From an uncultured Bacillota bacterium (GTDB lineage Bacteria > Bacillota_I > Bacilli_A > RFN20 > CAG-449), in contig CABUOQ010000019.1 in assembly GCA_902493275.1 (NCBI GenBank), forward strand, positions 1 through 35,115: a stretch of 35,115 nt of DNA. Reading direction: 5' to 3'. Each line of letters opens with the position of its first letter. The first letter of the stretch is position 1. Shown here one piece after another: positions 9,401 to 15,750 of this stretch. The notes beneath the pieces are model-generated. The model was not told where the DNA came from. It did not search any database and worked only from the letters and a program-made list of their open reading frames with translations. The translations under genes and the position numbers were made by a program.

Positions 9401-9416
9401 ATTCGATGAATTTTAA
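6405..9416 (+). CDS. SF1 (DNA2/NAM7-like) helicase with C-terminal PD-(D/E)XK-like nuclease
   Basis: Large cytoplasmic ATPase, 1003 aa. Starts at GTG six bases after AAAGGAG. Residues 1-320 are an accessory region; residues 16-75 are beta-rich and faintly WYL/SH3-like (weak inference). The motor has Walker A GPPGTGKT (345-352), motif II DEAG (601-604), motif III GDPNQLKPV (625-633), YHYRC (679-683), HSLQGAEKD (777-785) and VAVTRAK (814-820), which place it with AAA_11/AAA_12 SF1 helicases. A charged, coiled insert lies at 410-560. The tail (870-985) resembles a DUF2726-type nuclease: E876, FD919, FE937-V-N939 and Lys954 fit a PD-(D/E)XK site with Asn in place of the usual Lys. This architecture is common in defence islands. 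It probably unwinds and cuts nucleic acid. It converges with the ASCH genes downstream. Confidence 0.85.
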   Translation: MNIGEKISKAIREGKWLNISYINQNNENTFYWIAIKDIDFDTKRLLVFMFNDKKSMNTYTVWIYFDNIKNADVIDFSSYDVSEKLINKIENNLSKCQWLNYDHFDHNILNYYADCSVLDNDPCQKEYSTIPGIDLKTLRKEKNYALNDEQIKQIIADIYHYDIKKSKSSFYTLAINCFSIDEGKNKFVICYYQLKFDPSKKSLILDKKLYFNQSFIVQGRRHSLFNYINMDMDDFTKTFEKNFNSYQEIITENLRPGEFINSKPDIMLLQRDIPVDLTDTFNMIEEKYSKNELPIPLKSFFGNITKRNNIRRKEPSLILYDKKININQMRVLYNALKYPVTYVQGPPGTGKTKTIINVALSAFYNEKEMLICSSNNKPVNGIVDNLKFEYRGEVINFPYLRLGNFEDVKKATLRIRKLYNYHTNKIPKDELLDKIKISNDDQNTRLIELLNIQEKRSDIINCLESSQKLIDSFKGNTSRIIDVVKEKVERLKKDLDLLPEVTNEELISLFIPLKENYQLSQYLYFKSLKYIEKLKKPKYADLISICYIEDDDSRATEFNKWTANDENMKKLTEVFPVIFSTNISSKRLGSHNFMFDLVVMDEAGQCNVATALLPISKAKSLLLVGDPNQLKPVIVLEDQVNNDLMKKYNIPEKYNYKTNSILDVMIENDNISKYILLKYHYRCGKNIIGFSNQRYYNNSLNLSYLNSTGELNVLDVKNQNIKQKNEAIEEAIAIVDYIERNNIHDAYIITPFVNQKELIKKLLKEKNISDIDCGTIHSLQGAEKDTIIFSPAISLKTSRSTFAWIKNNYELINVAVTRAKNKLIIAADTEAINLKSDKKDDLYNLIQYAKNNGKIEIPPNEFVKIEIGKSNGSIAEDEFFKTISHFCSCNKTFDAERNVKPSKVIKNGISPVFNNMEFDLVLYEKTFFAKKPVIAFEVNGGEHNGKGATEISDKRKMDICKINGVKLIFIPNSFVKAYEYISDIILSAKNKSMTIQQSLFDEF

Positions 9417-9445
9417 ATATTTCTACACTATAAATAACCATTCAT

Positions 9446-9817
9446 CTATATATATATAAATGATTGAGGAGCGCATTTAATACCATAATCTAATAAAGTT
9501 TTTGGAGTATCATAAACTTTTACTTTGCCAAGTTTATATGCACATGCTATTTTTTTACCTTTAAAATATTCATCGAAGAAATCTTTAGATATTCCAGACT
9601 CTTTCTTTGTTTGCTCCCATAATTCATTAGGTGATAACATTAAAACATCAATAATTTCAGCCTCTGCAACAATCATTTTTACTGGTGTTGTTTCGTAAAT
9701 TATAATAGAAGAAATATCTTTTTTTGCTGCTATTCTTCTATATTCAAATTTCTTACTACCATTAATTATATTTTCGACATGCTTCGGATTTATCGAAATT
9801 AAAATTTTCATTTTCAT
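9446..9817 (-). CDS. Stand-alone ASCH-domain protein
   Basis: The 123-aa protein is a single ASCH domain, an RNA-binding beta barrel related to PUA and EVE domains. The signature GSKKFEYRR is at 20-28. In the ASCH family some members, such as E. coli YqfB, remove the acetyl group from N4-acetylcytidine, and Lys22 may match their key Lys. The GxKxxEYR form found here is typical of a different ASCH branch, so that activity is not assured. The start has GGAGG seven bases before the ATG. The ATG overlaps the TGA that ends the reading frame of the upstream ASCH-PIN-GNAT gene (ATGA), so the two are very likely co-transcribed and translationally coupled. It is convergent with the helicase gene. Confidence 0.8.
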   Translation of the reverse strand: MKMKILISINPKHVENIINGSKKFEYRRIAAKKDISSIIIYETTPVKMIVAEAEIIDVLMLSPNELWEQTKKESGISKDFFDEYFKGKKIACAYKLGKVKVYDTPKTLLDYGIKCAPQSFIYI

Positions 9818-10110
9818 AAATTATCCTCCATTCCTAATCTATAAATTATATTGTATTTATCTTCACTTAATTGTTGAAAGGGTCTTGGTCCACTTCCTTC
9901 AACTATAATTTTATTTTCATATAATTGATTTAAAGTAACTTTATTTATAAAAGCTGTATAATCTAGCAATTTTACTACTACTCGATATTTTGAATATAAT
10001 TCTATTATTTCTTCTTCAGAAAAAATCGATCGATCTTTGCATATTTTATTACACTCATCAACATTTTTGGTTTTAATAATTTCTTCAATAATCGCTATGC
10101 CTGTTACAAC
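9814..10110 (-). pseudogene. In-frame continuation (98 codons) of the ASCH-PIN-GNAT gene after TAG
   Basis: Directly after the TAG at 10111-10113 the same frame stays open for 98 codons (VVTGIAIIEEII... to ...RLGMEDNL) and ends in TGA at 9814-9816. That TGA overlaps the ATG of the next gene. The residues just before the stop (GDIVLIYRTGE) and just after it (VVTGIAIIEE) read as adjacent strands of one ASCH/EVE-like barrel. There is no start codon with a ribosome site at its head. This is best seen as the severed C-terminus of the upstream protein, reached only by readthrough. Confidence 0.7.
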
Positions 10111-11676
10111 CTATGAATAACGTTTAGGGTATCTTTCTCCAGTACGATATATTAGAACAATATCACCTGGATTAGCTCTTATATCAAATGCTCCCGACAA
10201 ATAAATTTTTTCCAAAGCATATCTATGCGCTTTATTTTCTTTATATAAATGCATATCTTCATTTTTGAGAATCATATCAGGAAATAAGTCTGTATGAAAT
10301 TTAGGATATATTGGTAAGAAAAAATAATTAATTTCTTTTTTTAATAAAGGATAATTAAACTTTGGAGATTCATTGAAATTATAATCTGTCATCGATTTTA
10401 CTAAAACTAACTTTCCATTATCTTTCAATCCCCATTTTTGGAATCCCCAATTCTCCATGATTTTTTTTAATTGCATCACTTCTTCTCTTTTATTTTCAAA
10501 TAAAGTTACATAAATTTCATCTACCTGGAATTTTCTTGCATTATCAAAAATAATTTTTAAAAATCTTTCTCCTAATCTAAATCCAGTACTTATTATTTTA
10601 AAAGTTCCAACTTTCAGTCTTGTTTTAGGTAATAATTTAGGTGAAATATCATCATACTTTTCGTTTTTATCTTCGATTTTTAAATACAAAAATCCTTTCA
10701 TTTCTTTTCCATCTTCAAAAATATAAGCTTTTTCATTTTGGGAAGCCTTATTTTTGAACCATCTATCAAATTTAATACCACTATAATCTTCACGTAAAGT
10801 ATCAAAAAATTGAGAGTTCAAGTCTATATCTTTAAATTCTCTTAATTTAACCGACAGCATTTTATACTCAATATTTTGTGGATAATGCTCTTCAAAATAA
10901 TTCAATAATTCTAATGATGAGATAACCCTATCTCTAATATATAATTCTTCTGCTTTTTTCAAAATCACATTATCATCAGTTAGTAGAATTCCAACATTAT
11001 CATTATATATTTCTTTTAGCAATTCATTATCAATGCGACTATTTTCATCCATAGAATATTTTTTTGTTATTTTCTCAAAGTAATTACCAACATCGCAATT
11101 AAAACTTGGCAAAACACTATAAGAATTAAGTTTTGTCAAAACAGATTGCATTTCTTTTTTTTCTTTATATTTTTCGATCTCATTTTTAGAAAACTTATGA
11201 ATATATATATCCAATTTTTTATTATTTATCCAATTGAACAGTTTAGAAATTTCAAATGAATTATTGCTATTACTTTCTCTTTTGATTAGTATATTTGTAT
11301 CTAATAATATGCTTATATCATCATATGAAACTTCTAATGGCGAAATACTATAAACAATTATCCCATATCTATCAACTTCTGATTTAGGATAAAATCTAAA
11401 GCACTCATTTAATACATCTTCAAATGAATTATATAAATTTTTAAAATCTTGTTGCCAATACCCAATTAAAGCATCTTCCCATGTTTTAAAGGTTTGTTTT
11501 GCTTCAACAGTAACTTTTACAAACTTATTTTTATTTTGGTTTGATATCATGATTAAAGTATCACCGACTTTAATCTCTTTTCTTTCAGGAGTCGCTAATC
11601 TATATTCATGAATTTTATTTTTCGAAATAATTTCATTAATATACTTATCTCTAATTTTTAAATAATAATTTTTCAT
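10111..11676 (-). CDS. ASCH-PIN-GNAT multidomain protein, cut by an in-frame TAG
   Basis: Start chosen at the ATG of 11674-11676 (MKNYYLK), five bases after GAAGGAG; an ATG ten codons upstream has no ribosome site. From this start the order is: ASCH domain 1-120 (KNKIHEYR, then IKVGDTL); PIN nuclease 120-265 with acidic residues Asp126 (LLDTN), Glu166, Asp216 and Asp234/235 (LLTDDN); GNAT-like acetyltransferase 300-430 with GFRLGERF at the acetyl-CoA loop; and a second ASCH/EVE-like domain from about 450. The protein stops at residue 521 in the middle of that last barrel, but 98 more in-frame codons follow. With readthrough the product would have 619 sense codons. PIN implies RNA cleavage, GNAT implies acetylation, ASCH implies RNA binding; the combined job is unknown. 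It may be a recent nonsense allele. Confidence 0.75.
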   Translation of the reverse strand: MKNYYLKIRDKYINEIISKNKIHEYRLATPERKEIKVGDTLIMISNQNKNKFVKVTVEAKQTFKTWEDALIGYWQQDFKNLYNSFEDVLNECFRFYPKSEVDRYGIIVYSISPLEVSYDDISILLDTNILIKRESNSNNSFEISKLFNWINNKKLDIYIHKFSKNEIEKYKEKKEMQSVLTKLNSYSVLPSFNCDVGNYFEKITKKYSMDENSRIDNELLKEIYNDNVGILLTDDNVILKKAEELYIRDRVISSLELLNYFEEHYPQNIEYKMLSVKLREFKDIDLNSQFFDTLREDYSGIKFDRWFKNKASQNEKAYIFEDGKEMKGFLYLKIEDKNEKYDDISPKLLPKTRLKVGTFKIISTGFRLGERFLKIIFDNARKFQVDEIYVTLFENKREEVMQLKKIMENWGFQKWGLKDNGKLVLVKSMTDYNFNESPKFNYPLLKKEINYFFLPIYPKFHTDLFPDMILKNEDMHLYKENKAHRYALEKIYLSGAFDIRANPGDIVLIYRTGERYPKRYS

Positions 11677-11801
11677 TTTAGCTCCTTCTTTAATTAAAGT
11701 ATACATTGTACAAAATTGTAAATATATATTTTTGTCAGAAAACTGTATTGTGACTCCATATTAATAAATACAGAAACATATAACTTTAAATTAAAAACAT
11801 T

Positions 11802-12042
11802 TCAATTTTTTAATGCTATGTCAATAATTTTATCTGCCAAAAACAAGGAGAGCATTTAAAACAACTCCATCAATGGAAAGATTACCTAACGATAAACGAA
11901 TGAAGATTAGAGTTTCTTTCTCATATAGATTGAAATAAATTTTTATAATTATTGCTTTAACATTTTCACTTGCTTTTACTTTAATCGGAATTATCTCATT
12001 TTTTCTTTGAATAACAAAATCAACTTCATATTGAGCATTTAA
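11802..12042 (-). pseudogene. C-terminal remnant of an AAA/DUF4143 ATPase
   Basis: The minus strand reads LNAQYEVDFVIQRKNEIIPIKVKASENVKA, here quoted only in part: EVDFVIQ and IIPIKVKA are the PD-(D/E)XK-like DUF4143 core (EVDF...iPIEVKA). It is followed by RLSLGNLSIDGVVLN and, after a one-base frameshift, ADKIIDIALKN with TGA at 11802-11804. An in-frame TAG lies just upstream of the fragment and the ATPase half is missing. It is a relic unrelated in detail to the intact DUF4143 gene at 19.4 kb. Confidence 0.6.
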
Positions 12043-12111
12043 CTAGAGACAGGTAATCCAGGTTTAGATATTCGATATGTTTTTCTAACCATATTGGAGC
12101 ATTTGATCAAT

Positions 12112-12471
12112 TTACCGCATTTTTATACTCTCTTGCTTGTGCCCTTTTTTTATCATACTATAGAATTTTTTTATTTTCCTTTGCAAGGTTAGATGGTAAA
12201 GAATTCCAAATAAGACAAATTTATTTGCATCATATTTATCAGTATGCTTACCAAAATCGCTCTCGTAGGATAAAAGTATATCTACAAGCACATCATCTTC
12301 CGCTTTGATATCTCGATCCTCTACCCAAATATATACAACATCATTCATACCACCAGTTATAAAATACATTTCAAATAAACTATCATTAAAAGTTAAAATA
12401 AATTTAGAATTTGCAGAATCTATATGATCAAGCAATTCTAAAAGATGTTGTAGCCACTTATCTACAAACAA
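12112..12471 (-). CDS. Hypothetical protein, possibly 5'-truncated
   Basis: I do not recognise this 119-aa protein. It is acidic in the middle (EDRDIKAEDDVLVD at about 51-64), with mixed helix and strand character and no membrane segment or signal. The frame begins right after an in-frame TAG at 12475-12477, the first usable start is TTG, and there is no ribosome site before it. The true 5' end may therefore be lost, or the gene may be dead. The next ATG is only at residue 34. It lies beside the DUF4143 relic in a decayed patch. Confidence 0.35.
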   Translation of the reverse strand: MFVDKWLQHLLELLDHIDSANSKFILTFNDSLFEMYFITGGMNDVVYIWVEDRDIKAEDDVLVDILLSYESDFGKHTDKYDANKFVLFGILYHLTLQRKIKKFYSMIKKGHKQESIKMR

Positions 12472-12685
12472 AAACTATTATTTAGCCTTTAATTATACTT
12501 TACATATACAATAATTTACTATTTTTTTATTCGTTCATCTTTTTAATAATAGTAAAAATTAAATATTTGTATATAATTTTAAAACCTATATTGTACTCTC
12601 AAAACTAATCCACTTGATTTTATGTATTAACACATTTTAGTTCTTGGTGTAAAATTGTAAATCTAATGTAAAAAATTATAAAATA

Positions 12686-12728
12686 ACTAAAAAGGGTCAA
12701 TATAACAATTTCTCGTTATATTAAACCC
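12686..12728 (-). terminator. Terminator of the rubrerythrin operon
   Basis: GGGTcAATATAAC (12694-12706) pairs with GTTATATTaaACCC (12715-12728). Read on the minus strand the hairpin ends in CCC followed by TTTTTAG. It lies about 65 bases past the stop of the rubrerythrin gene. The rest of 12472-12793 shows no gene. Confidence 0.6.
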
Positions 12729-12793
12729 GCGTTTATATAATATTACCAAGATGTTACAAATACAGAGTTTTTTTATACTATTGAATATAATAA

Positions 12794-13990
12794 TTAATAA
12801 TTTTCGACATTAATTTCAAAATAACTTTGTGGATGATTACATACTGGACAAACTTCTGGAGCTTTTGTTCCCACTACGATATGTCCACAGTTTCTACACT
12901 CCCAAATTTTAACTTCGCTCTTTTCAAAAACTTCTTTGTTTTCTACATTACGAAGCAACGCTCTATATCTTTCTTCATGATGCTTTTCAATGGCGCCAAC
13001 AGCTCTAAACTTGGCTGCTAGAGCAGAAAAGCCCTCTTTTTCTGCAGTTTTAGCAAAATTTTCATACATATCAGTCCATTCATAATTTTCACCTTCAGCC
13101 GCATGTAATAAATTTTCTGCTGTATCACCTAATTCATTTAGTTCCTTAAACCATAATTTAGCATGTTCTTTTTCGTTATCAGCTGTTTTTAAAAATAATG
13201 CTGCAATTTGCTCAAATCCTTGTTTTTTAGCTACAGAGGCAAAATAAGTATATTTATTTCTTGCTTGAGATTCTCCTGCAAATGCTGCCATTAAATTCTT
13301 TTCAGTTTCAGTACCTGCATAAGGATTTTTCTTTTCTTCTTCAACTAATTTAAATTTTTCTTTTGGTTGCTTACATACTGGACATTTTTCTGGTGCTTCT
13401 TCTCCTATATGCTCATAACCACATACTGTACATACCCATTTTTTCATTTTAAATTCTCCTTCTTTCTTTTCAATATTTTTTTCATTATTTGGTAATAGTT
13501 GTAATAATTGTTGCGCTGCTTCAGCAGGAAACTCTTTTAATGATTGATTCTCAATAAGTTTTTTCAAAAGTTGATGTGTATTATTACTTTGAGGAAGCAT
13601 ATATCCCGCTTCTCTTAATAAATCCTCATTAATCAATCTCTCAGATTTTGAAACAGCTTTCATCAATCTATATAAGCCATCTTTATCCGCATTATCAGCT
13701 ACGATTGCAGCCATTTTTTCACCTTGAGCCTTATTAGATGACATTTGATACAAAACTGATAATGTTTTATCTGTTTTAGGCTGTTGTGGTGGATATTCTT
13801 TAATAACCATACTAATGGCTTTACTTGGACACGCTTCTGCACAAAGTCCACAACCTATACATTTATTAACATCAATTATACTATTTTCAGTATCTGTTGC
13901 TCCAACTGGACATACATATAAACATAAACAATCCTTAGTGCATAAACGAAGATTTCTGACAGCTATTTTATTAGTTTTGTTATCCATCAT
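12794..13990 (-). CDS. rbr: Ferredoxin-rubrerythrin fusion
   Basis: Rubrerythrin reduces hydrogen peroxide to water in anaerobes using a di-iron site. Order: two 4Fe-4S motifs (C17, C21, C23, C27-P, an unusual spacing, then the regular C44, C47, C50, C54-P); a helical linker at 80-175; rubredoxin-like CTVCGYEHIGEEAPEKCPVC at 187-206; ferritin-like di-iron domain from about 228 with EKNLMAAFAGESQ, EKEHAKLWF and EKHHEERY; and a C-terminal rubredoxin from about 364 with CRNCG and CPVC. Inside the frame, at 13454-13461, lies a strong site AAGGAG eight bases before Met182 (13445-13447), which begins a standard 217-aa rubrerythrin. Both the fusion and free rubrerythrin may be made. The gene start overlaps the previous stop by ATGA, so it is coupled to the double-rubredoxin gene. 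Confidence 0.88.
   Translation of the reverse strand: MMDNKTNKIAVRNLRLCTKDCLCLYVCPVGATDTENSIIDVNKCIGCGLCAEACPSKAISMVIKEYPPQQPKTDKTLSVLYQMSSNKAQGEKMAAIVADNADKDGLYRLMKAVSKSERLINEDLLREAGYMLPQSNNTHQLLKKLIENQSLKEFPAEAAQQLLQLLPNNEKNIEKKEGEFKMKKWVCTVCGYEHIGEEAPEKCPVCKQPKEKFKLVEEEKKNPYAGTETEKNLMAAFAGESQARNKYTYFASVAKKQGFEQIAALFLKTADNEKEHAKLWFKELNELGDTAENLLHAAEGENYEWTDMYENFAKTAEKEGFSALAAKFRAVGAIEKHHEERYRALLRNVENKEVFEKSEVKIWECRNCGHIVVGTKAPEVCPVCNHPQSYFEINVENY
13445..13461 (-). promoter_or_regulatory. Internal ribosome site and start for free rubrerythrin
   Basis: AAGGAG eight bases before an in-frame ATG sits within the fusion gene, exactly at the border where the rubredoxin-like part of rubrerythrin begins (MKKWVC). 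It decides whether a short 217-aa rubrerythrin is made in addition to the 398-aa fusion. Confidence 0.55.
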
Positions 13991-14622
13991 TTATTTCTCC
14001 CTTCAATCTTTTCAAATTTCCAATCAGGAACTTTACATACTGGGCATAATTCAGGAGCTTTATCTCCGATATATACAAATCCGCAAACAGTACATACCCA
14101 TATATTTGTACCTTCAAGCATTTGTTCTCCTTCTTTTATGTAACGATTAACAAGCGAAGAAAGCATCCGAGTTACTTTTTCACCCCAAGTGCATACTCTT
14201 TGAGCTCCCCTATCTTTTTCATGCTCAACAACAGTTTTCACATTGGAATATTCACTTAAATCTTCTTGAAGCAGTTCTGAAATTCTTTTAACTGATGAAT
14301 CTTCTATCTTCGGTGTAATCTTAGTAAAATAATCGGCTAACTCCTTAAAAAGAGCTGATTCTTTATCCTTATATTGTTTTTCACAGCCTCGGGCAAGATT
14401 AGAACATAACGCAGCTAATTGTCCAATACTTAATTCCTCTAAATCATCTTCTAATTCCATTCCTTCTATATTATTTTTTTGCACTTCTTTTTGTTCTAGA
14501 GCAAAATCTGATTTAGAAGCACCACACAATGGACATTTCCAATCATCTGGCAGCTCATCAAATGGAATTTTTTCTTTTTCATCATCGTAAATATAGCCAC
14601 ATATTTGGCAAATATATCTCAT
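13987..14622 (-). CDS. Double-rubredoxin electron-transfer protein
   Basis: First gene of the oxidative-stress operon. The 211-aa protein has a classical rubredoxin at the N-terminus (CQICGYIYDDE at 5-15 with CPLCGASKSDF at about 30-40), a helical middle of about 120 residues with no clear family match, and a second rubredoxin-like knuckle pair at the C-terminus (CTVCGFVYIGDKAPELCPVC at about 176-195). The second pair resembles the rubredoxin part of rubrerythrin. The middle region is rich in Glu and could be a decayed or distant ferritin-like bundle (inference). It probably passes electrons to the rubrerythrin encoded immediately downstream, with which it overlaps by four bases. AGGAGG precedes the start. 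Cytoplasmic. Confidence 0.75.
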   Translation of the reverse strand: MRYICQICGYIYDDEKEKIPFDELPDDWKCPLCGASKSDFALEQKEVQKNNIEGMELEDDLEELSIGQLAALCSNLARGCEKQYKDKESALFKELADYFTKITPKIEDSSVKRISELLQEDLSEYSNVKTVVEHEKDRGAQRVCTWGEKVTRMLSSLVNRYIKEGEQMLEGTNIWVCTVCGFVYIGDKAPELCPVCKVPDWKFEKIEGRNK

Positions 14623-14752
14623 AAGTATTTCCTCCTTTTCTTATTTTATATATTCATTCAACAATAATAATTTTACTTAATTATGCTTAATATTCTATTC
14701 TAAGTTAATGGCATTTATGATTCCAACAATTATGTCTTTCACGATATTCATT

Positions 14753-14789
14753 ATATATTGATTATAACATTACCTCATTATTTTACAAT
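14753..14789 (-). promoter_or_regulatory. Promoter of the rubredoxin/rubrerythrin operon with PerR-like box
   Basis: On the minus strand TTGTAA and TATAAT are separated by 16 bases (TATAAT is the complement of 14761-14766). The 15-mer ATATATTGATTATAA at 14753-14767 matches the PerR consensus TTATAATNATTATAA at 12 of 14 positions and overlaps the -10. The leader to the first ATG would be about 130 bases. PerR control of rubrerythrin is known in Clostridia; here it is inferred from an AT-rich match that could be chance. Confidence 0.35.
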
Positions 14790-14837
14790 CTATTTTTTTG
14801 TTTTTATTTGGTGATATTTTTTTCATGTAACACTTAA

Positions 14838-14880
14838 AAAACAAAAAAATTTGATAGATTATTTTAACTCATCAAATTTT
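14838..14880 (-). terminator. Terminator after the 132-aa gene
   Basis: Perfect 10-base stem AAAATTTGAT (14846-14855) with ATCAAATTTT (14871-14880). Read on the minus strand the hairpin leads into a run of seven T. It would end transcripts from the gene at 14962-15360. Confidence 0.5.
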
Positions 14881-14961
14881 ATAATTTATGGTATAAAATA
14901 CTCTGCATCGTATGTAAATTTGTCTAGCAATATCATGTAAATTTACATCTAAACTACATAT

Positions 14962-15360
14962 TTAATTTAAATTATTTTCTATTATAAATCTATCGAGGTC
15001 AATGAAGAAAGTTATAAATTCATATAAAGACCAATTTAAATTATAATTTTGCGAATATTCTTTAAAATATCTATTATTTCCATATTCAATACCAAAGTGA
15101 TTATGAGAATCATTTTTAACAAATAAATTATAGTAATACTCATCATAATTATTAAATTCTATAAAGATATCTCCTGTTATTTCATCTTCATCATTATCAT
15201 AATATGTTTCAATTCTAAAACCATCTTTTTTTGGTATTATAATTATTTGTAATAAGCAACCAACGCTAGTTATTAAAATTGGCAATTTAATTTTAAGAAA
15301 GTATTGTTTTTCGATTGGTTTAAATATTTCTAATTTTTTTAAAATTTCTTTTTTGTCCAT
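14962..15360 (-). CDS. Hypothetical acidic soluble protein
   Basis: I do not recognise this 132-aa protein. It is rich in Asn, Tyr, Phe, Asp and Glu. One hydrophobic stretch at about 25-42 (LPILITSVGCLLQIIIIP) is more likely a buried beta pair than a membrane span. Small acidic proteins of this type are often immunity proteins for secreted toxins, but no toxin gene is adjacent, so that is only a guess. No clear ribosome site precedes the ATG, which follows the membrane-protein gene by about 36 bases on the same strand. Confidence 0.55.
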   Translation of the reverse strand: MDKKEILKKLEIFKPIEKQYFLKIKLPILITSVGCLLQIIIIPKKDGFRIETYYDNDEDEITGDIFIEFNNYDEYYYNLFVKNDSHNHFGIEYGNNRYFKEYSQNYNLNWSLYEFITFFIDLDRFIIENNLN

Positions 15361-15396
15361 TTTGATACGTGTTATAAATAAGTTTTTCTAATAAAA

Positions 15397-15750
15397 TTAC
15401 AATTGAAAAAAGAAGAATTGAATACATAACCCGATAATGAAACTGGCACTATTACAAAATAAAGTATAAGAAATGCTTTTCTTTATATCTTTTATCAGTA
15501 AAAAATAACTTATTCCTTCTAAAATCCATATGAAAAGTTCAAGTGGGATGATAATCAAAAAATAATGATTTATTGATGAAAAAATAATATTCGATATAAA
15601 TAAATTTAAGGAAAGATTGGTTATAATATTAATCAATATAGAAGCAAGGTAAACTTTTTTTCTTTTTTCTTTTAAAATGATTAAAATCAAATCTTCAATG
15701 ACAATAGTCAAAAGAAGCGGAATAAAATAATGCTTAATGATATTCCACAT
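15397..15750 (-). CDS. Small polytopic membrane protein
   Basis: Start placed at the ATG of 15748-15750 (MWNIIKHYF), which has AGGAAG seven bases before it; the frame is open six codons further up but with no site. The 117-aa product has about four hydrophobic spans (about residues 5-25, 35-60, 64-88 and 95-115). One contains an acidic Glu-Leu-Phe-Ile-Trp helix, then a short basic loop and a C-terminal FIIGL span. It overlaps the end of the MFS gene by 17 bases, so the two are co-translated. No known family; a subunit or modifier of the MFS protein, or an independent integral protein, is possible. Confidence 0.6.
   Translation of the reverse strand: MWNIIKHYFIPLLLTIVIEDLILIILKEKRKKVYLASILINIITNLSLNLFISNIIFSSINHYFLIIIPLELFIWILEGISYFLLIKDIKKSISYTLFCNSASFIIGLCIQFFFFQL

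Noticed and set aside
10111..10113. TAG reassigned to an amino acid in this organism
   Set aside because: Other genes, such as the Fido-like gene ending at 29299 and the 114-aa gene ending at 18546, use TAG as a true stop with good downstream signals. The interruption is better explained as a nonsense change or local readthrough.
11802..12042. Copy of the intact DUF4143 ATPase at 19.4 kb
   Set aside because: The residues around EVDF and after it differ clearly, so it is a separate family member, not a duplication.
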